From positions 32,013-96,012 of the forward strand of contig CAJUCX010000005.1 in NCBI GenBank assembly GCA_910585195.1: a stretch of 64,000 nucleotides of DNA, read 5' to 3'. The position numbers and the translations under genes are program-made. The notes under the pieces are model-generated. The model was not told the origin of the DNA and searched no databases. It saw only the letters and a program-made list of their open reading frames with translations. Positions 1-9,284 of the stretch are shown here, one piece after another; the stretch's first letter is position 1; each line of letters opens with the position of its first letter. This stretch comes from an uncultured Christensenellaceae bacterium (GTDB taxonomy: Bacteria; Bacillota; Clostridia; Christensenellales; CAG-314).

Positions 1-843
1 AGCAACCGCACCTGCGCCTTCGGTTACAAGTTTGTGCTGTTCCATAAGGGCGAGTATCGCAGCGGAAATTTCGTCGTCGGTTACCGTTACTATTTCGTCA
101 ACGTATTTGCTGCAAACGTCGTAAGTAAGGTCTCCCGGCTGCTTTACCGCTATGCCGTCGGCAATGGTGGAAACGCTTGCCAACTGTTCTATATGCCCGT
201 CGTGAATGGAGTTTAACATTGACGGAGCGCCCGCCGCCTGCACGCCGTAAACCTTTACGCGTGGGTTGATGTTCTTTATGGTGTAAGCCACGCCGGAAAT
301 AAGTCCGCCGCCGCCGATAGGTACTATTACCGCGTCCAAATCAGGCACTTGCTCGGCAAGTTCCAACGCGATTGTGCCTTGACCTGCAATGACGTCGGGG
401 TCGTTAAACGGATGAATAAACGTGTAGCCCTGTTCGTCTCTCAGTTGCAATGCCTTTTGGTAAGCGTCGTCGTATACGCCTTCTACCAGACAAATTTCCG
501 CGCCGTAACTTTTTGTTGCTTCTACTTTGGAGATAGGGGCGCCGTCGGGCAGGCAAATTACCGCCTTTATGCCGTTTTTCTGCGCAGCCAGCGCAACGCC
601 TTGCGCGTGGTTGCCGGCAGAGCAGGCAACTACTCCGCGTGCTTTTTCTTCCTTGGACAGTTGCGACATTTTGTAATACGCTCCGCGTACCTTAAAGGAA
701 CCCGTTATCTGTAAATTTTCCGTTTTGAGATAAAGTTCCGTCCCGGGTTTTAGTTTGGGCGCGTATATAACGTCGGTTTTTCTTACAATGTTTTTAAGTA
801 CGTAACTTGCTTTGTATACGTTGTCGAGTGTCAATGTCTTCAT
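1..843 (-). CDS. ilvA: Threonine ammonia-lyase (3' end outside window)
   Basis: This is the first 280 or so codons of a fold-type II PLP enzyme that deaminates L-threonine to 2-oxobutanoate, the entry step to isoleucine in the cytoplasm. SFKVRGAY at residues 49-56 supplies the Schiff-base lysine (Lys51), and the GGGGLISG phosphate loop is at 177-184. The ATG at 843 follows the stop of the DUF815 gene by four bases, and no clear Shine-Dalgarno is seen, so translation is probably coupled. The C-terminal regulatory region is beyond the window, so the ACT-bearing biosynthetic form and the short catabolic form (tdcB) cannot be told apart. Position at the end of the ilv operon favours the biosynthetic role. 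Confidence 0.9.
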   Translation of the reverse strand, partial: MKTLTLDNVYKASYVLKNIVRKTDVIYAPKLKPGTELYLKTENLQITGSFKVRGAYYKMSQLSKEEKARGVVACSAGNHAQGVALAAQKNGIKAVICLPDGAPISKVEATKSYGAEICLVEGVYDDAYQKALQLRDEQGYTFIHPFNDPDVIAGQGTIALELAEQVPDLDAVIVPIGGGGLISGVAYTIKNINPRVKVYGVQAAGAPSMLNSIHDGHIEQLASVSTIADGIAVKQPGDLTYDVCSKYVDEIVTVTDDEISAAILALMEQHKLVTEGAGAVA

Positions 844-847
844 AATT

Positions 848-2068
848 TCAAATTAAACTTGTGATAAACTGCTCCGCCGTGCGAGGGGAACGGCTTCCTT
901 TGGCAAGCGCAAAGGCTTCTGCCTTTACGTCGAGTTGTGCTGCTTCAATGTCTATGCCGAATTTTTTTGCAAGATTATGCACGATTTCGAGATAAAGTTG
1001 CTTGTTCGGTTTGGAAAAATAAACCGTCAGCCCGAATCTGTCGGACAGCGACATAAGTTCCTGCACTGTGTCGCTGTGGTGCACGTCATCGGCTTCTGTT
1101 CTATCGGAAAATTTTTCTTTTACTATATGTCTTCTGTTGCTTGTAGCATAAATTACCGCGTTTTTGGCTTTTGCCGAAGCAGAACCTTCCAAAACGGCTT
1201 TAAGCATACTGAAACAGTCGTCATTCTTATTAAAGGACAAATCGTCGATAAAAATAATAAACTTCAACGGATTTCCGGTTATGCGCTCCATAATGTAAGT
1301 CAGACTGAAAAGCTGGTCTTTTCTTATTTCTATCAAACGCAAACCGTGGTCGTAAAAATGGTTTACACACGCTTTTACGGTGGAAGATTTGCCCGTGCCC
1401 GCATCGCCGAATAACAGCACGTTTGCGGCCGGCTTTCCGTTGAGAAACGCCTTTGTGTTGTCTATTACCTGTTGACGTTCTTCTTTGTAGCCTACAAAAG
1501 AGTCGAGCGTTATTTCGTCTGCGGTGGTTACCGGCACGATTTTGTCGTTTTCTATGCGGAACATCTTTGCCGTGGCAAAAATGCCGTAACCGTATTTATT
1601 TACGTTTTTGAGTCTTTGTCCGTAAACTTTTACAAAGTCGACGGGCGTGTTTTCAAACTGCGGGATATAAGTTTGGTTATATATCTCGCCGAATATCGTT
1701 TCCGCCGTAAGTTTTGTCAGTTGCGAAAACAATTCGAGTTCACGCGCGGCGTTGTTTACAACTGTTTGCGAAGGGGTTTTGCCGTTTGCAACGTCGGTTA
1801 TATACTTGTTTTCGTCCTGAAATATTACTCTTTGCAGAAAGTCGGAAAAAGAGTAACCATCGTCCGCAAGAGAATATACAAACTCTCCGTAAGCCACAAG
1901 TTTTTTTGTTGTGTATGACAAGTTTGACGATACCGACGGCGTTGCGTCGGTATCGTCGTTTGTCAAAACTTCAAGTAATGCGGTCATCGGTTTGTATTTC
2001 AGCACTCCGCGAAATATCGAGAGAGCGGACAGACCGTTTGCTAATTTGGTTAAATCTTGTTTGTTCAT
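848..2068 (-). CDS. DUF815-family AAA ATPase
   Basis: A 406-residue cytoplasmic protein with a P-loop GDAGTGKSS at residues 221-229 and a Walker B stretch ending FIDD near 270-276, in the arrangement of the DUF815 AAA family. About 190 residues precede the ATPase domain; they are mostly helical with no recognised motif. The family has no settled function. The gene lies inside the branched-chain operon between ilvD (42-base gap upstream) and ilvA (four-base gap downstream), so it is almost certainly co-transcribed with them. Nothing visible ties it to the pathway. The family assignment is firm; the role is unknown. Confidence 0.88.
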   Translation of the reverse strand: MNKQDLTKLANGLSALSIFRGVLKYKPMTALLEVLTNDDTDATPSVSSNLSYTTKKLVAYGEFVYSLADDGYSFSDFLQRVIFQDENKYITDVANGKTPSQTVVNNAARELELFSQLTKLTAETIFGEIYNQTYIPQFENTPVDFVKVYGQRLKNVNKYGYGIFATAKMFRIENDKIVPVTTADEITLDSFVGYKEERQQVIDNTKAFLNGKPAANVLLFGDAGTGKSSTVKACVNHFYDHGLRLIEIRKDQLFSLTYIMERITGNPLKFIIFIDDLSFNKNDDCFSMLKAVLEGSASAKAKNAVIYATSNRRHIVKEKFSDRTEADDVHHSDTVQELMSLSDRFGLTVYFSKPNKQLYLEIVHNLAKKFGIDIEAAQLDVKAEAFALAKGSRSPRTAEQFITSLI

Positions 2069-2110
2069 AAAAAAGTTTATTTTAGTGTTTTAATTTTTTT
2101 ATAACAAATT

Positions 2111-3778
2111 TTATTCGAATTTGTTTATTATCGCGCCTTTATCTGCGGAACTTACCTGTGCCGCATATCTTGCAAGCGCGCCTTTTATGCCTGTCTTTTT
2201 CTTTATAGGCATTGTTTTTTTGCGTTCTGCAATTTCTTTGTCGGAAACTTCCAGTTTGATAGAGTAATTTGGTATATCTATCAAAATTACGTCGCCGTCT
2301 TTTACGTAGGCAATCATACCGCCGCTTACGGCCTCGGGAGAAACGTGTCCGATTGACGCTCCGCGAGTCGCGCCGGAAAATCTTCCGTCGGTAATCAATG
2401 CGACGTCTTTGTCAAGTCCCATACCTGCGATGGCTGAAGTAGGGGAGAGCATTTCTCTCATACCCGGACCGCCGGCAGGTCCTTCGTAGCGAATGACGAC
2501 AACGTCGCCTTTTACTATTTTGCCTGCATAAATTGCCGCGATTGCTTCTTCTTCGCTTTCAAACACTTTGGCAGGCCCTTTATGCACCAACATTTCAGGG
2601 GCTACCGCGCTGCGCTTTACTACGCAGCCGTTTGGCGCAAGGTTGCCGCGCAAAACGGCAATTCCGCCTGTTTTGCTGTAAGGGTTGTCTACCGTCCTTA
2701 TTATTGTTTCGTCTTTATTGACTGCGCTTGCAATGTTTTCTCCAAGCGTTTTGCCTGTGCAGGTCATAACGGTAGTGTCAAGCAGATTTAATTTGGTAAG
2801 TTCTTTAAGCACCGCATAAACGCCGCCCGCTTCGTTAAGGTCTTCCATATAGGTATGACCGGCAGGGGCTAGGTGGCAAAGGTTCGGCGTTTTTTCGCTT
2901 ACTTCGTTTGCCATATCTAGGTTGAAGTCAACTCCGCACTCATTTGCTATTGCAGGCAGGTGCAGCATACTGTTTGTAGAGCACCCCAAAGCCATATCGG
3001 CAGTCAAGGCGTTTCTTATTGCCGACGCAGTCATTATGTCGCGCGGACGGATATTTTTTTTGACCAAGTCCATTATCTGCATACCTGCGTGTTTTGCAAG
3101 GGCTATTCTGTCCGAGTAAACGGCAGGTATAGTGCCGTTTCCTTTAAGCCCCATACCCAAAACTTCCGTAAGGCAGTTCATAGAGTTTGCCGTATACATA
3201 CCAGAGCACGAGCCGCAGGTAGGGCAGGTTTTGTCCTCGTATTCGCAAAGTTTTTGGTCGTCGATTTTGCCTGCGGAGTAAGCGCCGACTGCTTCGAATA
3301 TGCCTGAAAGACTTGTTTTTTTGTCGTTTATTTTGCCTGCCATCATAGGGCCGCCGCTTACAAATATGGTTGGTATGTTAAGACGCGCCGCCGCCATAAG
3401 CAAGCCCGGGACGTTTTTGTCGCAGTTTGGAATCATTACCAAACCGTCAAAGCCGTGCGCCATAACCATTGCTTCGGTAGAGTCTGCAATAATATCGCGT
3501 GTGATGAGCGAATATTTCATACCCGTGTGTCCCATTGCAATTCCGTCGCAAACGGCAATCGCAGGAAACACGATAGGGGTGCCGCCTGCCATTGCTACGC
3601 CAAGTTTTACGGCTTGCGTTATTTTGTCCAGATTCATATGTCCCGGCACAATTTCGTTGAAAGAACTGACTATGCCGATTAACGGTCTTGCCTGTTCTTC
3701 TTTGGTAAGACCGAGAGCGTGGTACAGACTGCGGTGAGGCGCATTCTGAAAACCGTCAACAATCGTATCTTTTATCAT
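2111..3778 (-). CDS. ilvD: Dihydroxy-acid dehydratase
   Basis: A 555-residue enzyme of normal length. It dehydrates 2,3-dihydroxy-isovalerate and 2,3-dihydroxy-3-methylvalerate to the 2-oxo acids that give valine and isoleucine. The iron-sulfur ligands expected for the family are present: Cys119 in PNCDKN and the CPTCGSC cluster at 185-191. The C-terminal GRFSGATRGASIGH block binds Mg and substrate in relatives. It is third in the enzyme order of the operon, 19 bases after ilvC, with an AAGGAA-type ribosome site before the ATG. The oxygen-sensitive Fe-S cluster fits an anaerobe. Confidence 0.97.
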   Translation of the reverse strand: MIKDTIVDGFQNAPHRSLYHALGLTKEEQARPLIGIVSSFNEIVPGHMNLDKITQAVKLGVAMAGGTPIVFPAIAVCDGIAMGHTGMKYSLITRDIIADSTEAMVMAHGFDGLVMIPNCDKNVPGLLMAAARLNIPTIFVSGGPMMAGKINDKKTSLSGIFEAVGAYSAGKIDDQKLCEYEDKTCPTCGSCSGMYTANSMNCLTEVLGMGLKGNGTIPAVYSDRIALAKHAGMQIMDLVKKNIRPRDIMTASAIRNALTADMALGCSTNSMLHLPAIANECGVDFNLDMANEVSEKTPNLCHLAPAGHTYMEDLNEAGGVYAVLKELTKLNLLDTTVMTCTGKTLGENIASAVNKDETIIRTVDNPYSKTGGIAVLRGNLAPNGCVVKRSAVAPEMLVHKGPAKVFESEEEAIAAIYAGKIVKGDVVVIRYEGPAGGPGMREMLSPTSAIAGMGLDKDVALITDGRFSGATRGASIGHVSPEAVSGGMIAYVKDGDVILIDIPNYSIKLEVSDKEIAERKKTMPIKKKTGIKGALARYAAQVSSADKGAIINKFE

Positions 3779-3797
3779 ATTTTTTCTTCCTTAAATA

Positions 3798-4814
3798 TTA
3801 GTTGTTGATGAGTTTGTCTTCGTCGCTCCAACTGTAAAGCTTGCGGATTTCTTTACCTACTGTTTCTGCAGGGTGTTCTGCGGCAAGTTTACGCATAGCG
3901 TTGAAGTGTACTTGTGAGCCTGCGTCTGACATATCGAGCAAAAATTCTTTTGCAAAACTTCCGTCCTGTATGTCGGAAAGAATTTTCTTCATTGCTTTTT
4001 TGGTTTCTGCCGTGATGATTTTCGGTCCCGTTACGTAGTCGCCGTATTCCGCAGTGTTGGAAATAGAGTAACGCATACCTTCAAAACCGCTTTGGTAAAT
4101 AAGGTCTACGATAAGTTTCATTTCGTGTATGCACTCGAAGTAAGCGTTTCTTGCGTCGTAGCCTGCTTCTACAAGCGTTTCAAAGCCTGCTTGCATAAGT
4201 GCGCAAACGCCGCCGCAAAGTACTGCCTGTTCGCCGAACAAGTCGGTTTCGGTTTCCGTACGGAAAGTTGTTTCCAAAACGCCTGCTCTTGCGCCGCCGA
4301 TACCCAAAGCGTAAGCCAAAGCAATTTCCAAAGCGTCGCCTGTTGCGTCTTGTTCAACGGCAACCAAACAAGGTACGCCTTTGCCTGCCTGATATTCACT
4401 GCGTACGGTATGACCCGGGCCCTTAGGCGCAATCATAACTACGTTTACGTTTTTAGGCGGTTTGATGCAGCCGAAGTGAATATTGAAACCGTGTGCAAAT
4501 GCAAGAGTCTTGCCTTCGGTAAGGTTAGGTTCTATACTTTCTTTGTAAAGTTTTGCCTGCAATTCGTCATTGATAAGAATCATGATGAAATCTGCATTTT
4601 TTGCGGCGTCGGCGGAAGTCATTACTTTAAGACCTGCTTTTTCTGCCTTTGCCCAACTTTTGCTGCCCTTATAAAGACCGACGATTACGTTTACGCCTGA
4701 TTCTTTAAGGTTAAGCGCGTGAGCGTGTCCTTGCGAGCCGTAACCGATGATGGCAACGGTTTTTCCTTTAAGTTTTGCAAGATTGCAATCCTGTTGATAA
4801 TAAATATTTTGCAT
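3798..4814 (-). CDS. ilvC: Ketol-acid reductoisomerase (NADP-type, short class)
   Basis: A 338-residue class I enzyme that isomerises and reduces acetolactate or acetohydroxybutyrate. The dinucleotide loop GYGSQGHA is at residues 24-31, and the acidic metal-binding run RTETETDLFGEQ lies in the all-helical C-terminal half. The start is set at the ATG at 4814 because GGAGGG sits 9-10 bases upstream; an in-frame TTG at 4832 would read through that ribosome site. A gap of about 230 bases separates it from ilvN. It is AT-rich and may hold a secondary promoter, although none is convincing. Confidence 0.97.
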   Translation of the reverse strand: MQNIYYQQDCNLAKLKGKTVAIIGYGSQGHAHALNLKESGVNVIVGLYKGSKSWAKAEKAGLKVMTSADAAKNADFIMILINDELQAKLYKESIEPNLTEGKTLAFAHGFNIHFGCIKPPKNVNVVMIAPKGPGHTVRSEYQAGKGVPCLVAVEQDATGDALEIALAYALGIGGARAGVLETTFRTETETDLFGEQAVLCGGVCALMQAGFETLVEAGYDARNAYFECIHEMKLIVDLIYQSGFEGMRYSISNTAEYGDYVTGPKIITAETKKAMKKILSDIQDGSFAKEFLLDMSDAGSQVHFNAMRKLAAEHPAETVGKEIRKLYSWSDEDKLINN

Positions 4815-5044
4815 AATGAATGTTCCCTCCAAAAAATATTTATATTTTTTATTTATTTTAACGCAATTGTGCGTTTTTGTCTAAATTTGTTGCGGTTTGC
4901 TTAAATGTTTTTAATTTAACAAAATGACGCTGTCCATTTTAATTGTTATATACTGCCGATATAATTACATAAGAGCATCGATATGGTTGTAAATAGGGCG
5001 GTTGTCTTTGTTAAGGTGCAATTAAGCGATTGCCTGCGGAAAAA

Positions 5045-5536
5045 TTATTTTTCCAAAATGCTTGTGCCGCGGTCGAGTGCGACTACGCCGGTGCGGCAGA
5101 TTTCTATTATGCCGAGAGGCATCATTACCTTTATAAAGGCATTTATTTTGCTTGATTCGCCGGTTATTTCCACGCACATTGCTTCGGTAGTGTAGTCGAT
5201 TATTTTTGCGCGGTAAATTTCCGTAGCAGCCATAATTTCGCTGCGGTTTTGCGGTGTGTTTTTTACTTTCAACAACACGAGTTCGCGTTCTACCGAGGTT
5301 GCAGGTTCCAACAATTTTACCGCTTTTACGTTGTGCAGTTTTTTAAGTTGGTTGACTATTTGCGTGCGTACGTAGTCGTCGCCGTTTAAGGTAATGGTTA
5401 TGCGCGAAAAGTCCGGGTCGTGCGTTTTGCCGACAGTGAGAGAATCTATATTGAAACCTTTGCGCATAAACAGCCCTGCTACTCTTGCCAATACGCCGTA
5501 TTTGTTTTCTACGTATATTGCAATAACGGTTCTCAT
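5045..5536 (-). CDS. ilvN: Acetolactate synthase small (regulatory) subunit
   Basis: A 163-residue regulatory subunit with an N-terminal ACT domain (residues 1-75, opening RTVIAIYVENKYGVLARVAGLF). It is followed by the usual C-terminal ALS domain with NAFIKVM and GIIEICRTG. It binds the catalytic subunit IlvB, activates it and confers feedback inhibition by valine. It starts one base after the ilvB stop; a GGAGG inside the last ilvB codons is its ribosome site, so the two subunits are translationally coupled and made in step. The name ilvH is used for the same family. Confidence 0.95.
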   Translation of the reverse strand: MRTVIAIYVENKYGVLARVAGLFMRKGFNIDSLTVGKTHDPDFSRITITLNGDDYVRTQIVNQLKKLHNVKAVKLLEPATSVERELVLLKVKNTPQNRSEIMAATEIYRAKIIDYTTEAMCVEITGESSKINAFIKVMMPLGIIEICRTGVVALDRGTSILEK

Positions 5537-5537
5537 A

Positions 5538-7247
5538 TTATTTGTCCTCCTTAGGTTGCGTCAACACTATGTTTTCGATAGACCCGCCCGGCGGAATCAT
5601 CGGCAACACCATTTCGTCTATGTCTATAATCGTATCTATAACGTAAGGCTTGTCCTGCGACATTGCTTCCTTAAACGCCGCTTCAAAATCTTTAATGTTT
5701 GTTACGCGTTTGCCTTTTGCGCCGAAAGCCTCTGCAAGTTTTACGTAATCGGTCTTGTTGCTCAATACCGAGTTGGAGTAGCGTTTGCCGTAAAGCAGCG
5801 TCTGCCATTGTCTTACCATACCCAATACGCCGTTGTTTAAGAGCACTATGACGATAGGGGCGTTGTAAGTAACCGCAGTTGCAAGTTCGTTTAAGTTCAT
5901 GCCGAAACTGCCGTCGCCCGTAATCAATATTGTTTTGTCGCCGGTTGCGACGTATGCGCCTATTGCCGCGCCCAAACCGTAGCCCATCGTGCCTAAACCG
6001 CCGCTGGAAGCAAATCTGCGCGGACGCTCGAAGTCTACGTATTGCGCCGTCCACATCTGATGCTGACCTACGTCTGTCGCAATTATCGCGTCGGCGTCTT
6101 TGTTGCGGTTTATTACGTCGAAAATGCGTTTAGGCGTCATATCCGTTTTGGAAAGTCTGTCGGCTTCTTCCAAAATCTGTTGCTCTTTTGCTTTGTATTC
6201 GTCTACAGTCTTGTGCCACTCGGGGTGCGACTGCTTGTCGCATCTTTCCAAAATGCGCTTAAAGGAAGACACTATGCTGCCTATAACGCCCACGTCTACT
6301 TTGACGTTTTTGTTAATTTCCGACAAATCGGTGTCGAGTTGAATTATCTTTGCGTTATTGCAATATTTTTTGATGTTTCCCGTTACTCTGTCGTTAAATC
6401 TTACGCCTACGCCTATTACCAGGTCTGCGTCGTTGTTTGCCATTGACGAAGCATATTTGCCGTGCATACCCTGCATGCCCAAAAATCTGTCGTAAGAGTT
6501 TGGCAGCGCCGATAAACCCATAAAGGTACAGCCTACGTAGCCGTCGATTTTTTCGGCCAAGGCTTTTACGTCGTCTGCCATTCCGCGGCCTGCCGCACCG
6601 CCGCCGATATAAATGTAGGGGCGCTTTGCGTTGTTTATAAGTTCAACCGCTTGGTCTATTATCTCGTCGTCGGCAATTTCCTGTTTGAGGGGTTCGACCA
6701 CGCTGTGCGGTATAAATTCGCACTCGTTTACCTGTACGTCCTTAGGCACGTCTATAAGTACCGGACCCGGTCTGCCTGACTTTGCAATCTGAAACGCTTC
6801 GCGTATTACGTCGGCAAGTTCTTTGACGTCGGTTACGAAATAGTTGTGTTTGGTTATAGGTAGGGTAATGCCCGTTATGTTTATTTCCTGAAAACTGTCT
6901 TTACCTATCAAATTAGTAGGCACGTTGCCGGTAATTGCTACCATAGGTATAGAGTCGAGCATTGCCGTTGCAAGACCCGTTACCAAGTTTGTAGCGCCCG
7001 GGCCGGAAGTGGAAATAACGACGCCTACTTTGCCCGTTGCGCGCGAATAGCCGTCTGCTGCGTGAGAGGCGCCTTGCTCGTGCGCCGTAAGTATATGGTT
7101 TATGCGCTTCTGTGCTTTGTACAATTCGTCATAGATATTAAGCACTTGGCCGCCGGGGTAACCGAAAACGTCGGTTACGCCTTGCTCGATAAGCGTTTCT
7201 ATTATGATGCGCGAGCCTGTCATTTTTTCACCGTGTGCTTTTTGCAT
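5538..7247 (-). CDS. ilvB: Acetolactate synthase large (catalytic) subunit
   Basis: A 569-residue thiamine-diphosphate enzyme. It joins two pyruvates, or pyruvate and 2-oxobutanoate, as the first shared step to valine, leucine and isoleucine. The N-terminal Pyr domain has HEQGASHAADGYSRATGK with the catalytic glutamate. A central FAD/DHON domain and a C-terminal PP domain with GDGSFGMNLNEL then NAPIVIVLLNN (Mg-TPP loop) follow. The start is the ATG at 7247, seven bases after AGGAGG; upstream in-frame codons run into the leader. It is the first gene after the T-box leader, so tRNA charging controls the whole operon. Confidence 0.97.
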   Translation of the reverse strand: MQKAHGEKMTGSRIIIETLIEQGVTDVFGYPGGQVLNIYDELYKAQKRINHILTAHEQGASHAADGYSRATGKVGVVISTSGPGATNLVTGLATAMLDSIPMVAITGNVPTNLIGKDSFQEINITGITLPITKHNYFVTDVKELADVIREAFQIAKSGRPGPVLIDVPKDVQVNECEFIPHSVVEPLKQEIADDEIIDQAVELINNAKRPYIYIGGGAAGRGMADDVKALAEKIDGYVGCTFMGLSALPNSYDRFLGMQGMHGKYASSMANNDADLVIGVGVRFNDRVTGNIKKYCNNAKIIQLDTDLSEINKNVKVDVGVIGSIVSSFKRILERCDKQSHPEWHKTVDEYKAKEQQILEEADRLSKTDMTPKRIFDVINRNKDADAIIATDVGQHQMWTAQYVDFERPRRFASSGGLGTMGYGLGAAIGAYVATGDKTILITGDGSFGMNLNELATAVTYNAPIVIVLLNNGVLGMVRQWQTLLYGKRYSNSVLSNKTDYVKLAEAFGAKGKRVTNIKDFEAAFKEAMSQDKPYVIDTIIDIDEMVLPMIPPGGSIENIVLTQPKEDK

Positions 7248-7261
7248 ACTTTTGCCTCCTA

Positions 7262-7701
7262 AAAAAAATTTCTTCTGCGGTAACAAAAAACTCTCTCATC
7301 TCTTCGTTACCCGACGATAACTGCAAAGAGACGAAAGAGTAAATTTTACTTTCTTCCGCGGTACCACTCTTCTTCACCAAAAAGGTGCGCTTTAAGTGCC
7401 ATCACACTTCAACTCTGTTACGGGAGTACCCGTCGGCATTTACTTATATAATAAGGTGTAAATTTGCTTTTGATATGCGTTTGAAACAAAAATAGCATCA
7501 AGCGCTTTTACTGCTTTTTTGCGTGCAAATCTTGCAAAAATAACGCAGCCAAAACAAAATATATTATTATGATAATTTCAATGCCACCGCTCCGCGGCGA
7601 GTTCGGCAAACCTTCCCAAACGTCTTGCACCGACCGACGTCTCTCTGTAAGGCGAAGTAATTTTGCTTACTGTTCCGCTTCATAGCGTTTTATCTAAATT
7701 T
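7262..7701 (-). promoter_or_regulatory. T-box riboswitch leader of the ilv operon
   Basis: The leader reads leftwards. The diagnostic T-box AGAGTGGTACCGCGG is complementary to 7356-7370 and ends just before a terminator stem. About 300 bases of Stem I and linker lie upstream, including the AGAGAG/GGTGCAAGACG-type apical elements around 7625-7655. GAACTC on the minus strand (7599-7604) places CTC (Leu) at 7599-7601 in a typical specifier-loop context, so uncharged tRNA-Leu is my best guess for the ligand; Ile or Val would also make biological sense. When uncharged tRNA binds, the antiterminator replaces the terminator and ilvB is transcribed. Confidence 0.93.
7285..7339 (-). terminator. T-box-controlled terminator before ilvB
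   Basis: On the minus strand the 14-base arms (7326-7339 and 7291-7304) pair throughout, two of the pairs being G-U. They are followed by a run of six T (7290-7285). The 5' arm begins 11 bases after the T-box sequence, the standard geometry for antitermination. Confidence 0.9.
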
Positions 7702-7707
7702 CCTAAA

Positions 7708-7736
7708 ATTTTAGCATCCATTAAAAAATCTGTCAA
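7708..7736 (-). promoter_or_regulatory. Promoter of the ilv operon
   Basis: Minus-strand TTGACA (7736-7731), 17-base spacer, TAAAAT (7713-7708). This is a near-consensus vegetative promoter starting the T-box leader at about 7701. Confidence 0.85.
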
Positions 7737-7798
7737 CTTTATTTAACAGTTTTGTGCGTTTTTGTGATATTTATAATAAAGTATAATGCATTTTTGAT

Positions 7799-9199
7799 TT
7801 AGTTTATAGGCATAATGTAATAACATATAAAATCAGGCTCAGAATAATCGTAATTTACGTTGCCGTTATTATCGATAATGCCGTGAACTTCATTTAACGA
7901 ATTGTCTGTTCCTATAAATTCAATCATATTTGCACCGTATAAAGCAATAGACCGTACAATAACGTTATTTTCCAAAGTAACTTCCGTTGTTTCTTCTATT
8001 GTAATATCGGTTTTGGCAATTTTACTATCGTCAATTAACGAATATACAAATTTGCCAGATTGAAGAAGATTGGTTCCGTTTGCTGGTAACGGTATTTTTG
8101 AGTAACTGTATACTTTGTTTGTTTTGTCAACTTTAATTACCGAATTTCTGTAATACCAAAAGCAATAGTTGTGTCCGCCGCCAAAATCAGCATTGAAGTA
8201 ATAGTCTGCATTTTGAGTCGAATATATTAAATATTCCGTCGGCAAAATATAGTTGTCAGGCATATTTTCTGCGGCTTCGAAAATACCGTTTTCACTTAAT
8301 ATGGTATTTCGCTCTTTATTATAAATTTTTCCGTCGTAATTTCTAAATGTCATTTTTACCAATTTGTCGTCAAATCCCGAATTGTAGTAGTCGGGATTTG
8401 CCGTCAAAGAGTAGTCGATTGCATTTAATTGACCGGCATTATTCAAAATATAATATTTATCAACGCACTGTATTATTGAGTTGCCGTAAATATCACTAAC
8501 TATTATGGATGGGTGATTTGGTAAAATAGTGCTATTAAAAAATTCTTTTACTTGCAGTTTATTATCGACAACGCCTACTTTATAGTAATAATCTGCCATT
8601 TCTTGCGATGAAGTGTCCCTGCGCTCTAAACATTGCATAATTATAAAATCACCGCAGTCTGCGCCGGCAATGCCGTAAGCACGCATGCCGAACCCCATAT
8701 TTTCTGCAATATCTAACTTAAAAACAAGGTGGGTCTGTTTATCAATCAAATACGTTACGTATCTGTCGTTATTAAAAAATTGACTTTTATTGATAGACGA
8801 TACATTTTCGGCAGTATATGTCAAAATAATATATCGCTGTGATTGATTAAAGGACGATATGTTAAAATCAGGTACGGTATTATTGCCGTCTTTCTTAAAA
8901 TGTATTTTTGACATTTTGCCGTGTCTGTCGGCACCGATAAGTGCTGTTTTTCCATAATGTTTTTTGTGTGCAGCCGTAGGGCGTATTTGCGTTGTGATAA
9001 ACGTAACTTTTTTTGAACTTGCAATAGTGTTTTCAGAAGTAACTTCATTGCTTATTGCGCCAACTCCTATGCTTTCGTAGTTTGACAAGTTTGCCATACT
9101 GCCGTCTAATGCGTCTAAATTACTTCCACATGACGCAAAAATAAAAGTGCAAGGCAAGATAAAACAAATTGTCATAAGTAAAGTTAAAATCTTTTTCAT
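7799..9199 (-). CDS. Lipoprotein of unknown function
   Basis: A 466-residue exported protein. Residues 1-23 form a lipoprotein signal peptide with lipobox FASC, so Cys24 should be acylated and the protein anchored to the outer face of the membrane. The mature part is rich in Tyr, Asn and Asp, with repeated short strand-like stretches such as YVTYLID and YYILNN; this suggests a beta-propeller-like fold, but no repeat is clear enough to name. AGGAGGAG precedes the ATG. The gene is divergent from the XRE gene at 9285. Its own promoter (TTGACA 9262-9257, 18 bases, TACCAT 9238-9233) is overlapped by operator-like repeats, so it is probably controlled by that regulator. Confidence 0.75.
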   Translation of the reverse strand: MKKILTLLMTICFILPCTFIFASCGSNLDALDGSMANLSNYESIGVGAISNEVTSENTIASSKKVTFITTQIRPTAAHKKHYGKTALIGADRHGKMSKIHFKKDGNNTVPDFNISSFNQSQRYIILTYTAENVSSINKSQFFNNDRYVTYLIDKQTHLVFKLDIAENMGFGMRAYGIAGADCGDFIIMQCLERRDTSSQEMADYYYKVGVVDNKLQVKEFFNSTILPNHPSIIVSDIYGNSIIQCVDKYYILNNAGQLNAIDYSLTANPDYYNSGFDDKLVKMTFRNYDGKIYNKERNTILSENGIFEAAENMPDNYILPTEYLIYSTQNADYYFNADFGGGHNYCFWYYRNSVIKVDKTNKVYSYSKIPLPANGTNLLQSGKFVYSLIDDSKIAKTDITIEETTEVTLENNVIVRSIALYGANMIEFIGTDNSLNEVHGIIDNNGNVNYDYSEPDFICYYIMPIN

Positions 9200-9214
9200 T
9201 TTTATTCTCCTCCT

Positions 9215-9251
9215 GGGCTATTTATAGCCTATATGGTATCATATATAGCCC
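9215..9251. promoter_or_regulatory. Operator-like repeats between lipoprotein and XRE genes
   Basis: GGGCTAT at 9215-9221 pairs with ATAGCCC at 9245-9251, and a tighter copy GGCTAT-TT-ATAGCC lies at 9216-9229. The sites straddle the -10 box of the leftward lipoprotein promoter. They lie about 20 bases upstream of the -10 (TATAAT 9273-9278) of the rightward XRE gene. This is the expected layout for a repressor controlling itself and its neighbour. Confidence 0.6.
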
Positions 9252-9284
9252 ACGTTTGTCAATGCGGGCGGGTATAATTTAAGT

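Noticed and set aside
4199..4426. Long open frames opposite and within ilv, uvr and rnf genes
   Set aside because: They are shadow frames with Arg/Cys/Tyr-rich composition and no ribosome sites, fully explained by the codon use of the real genes.
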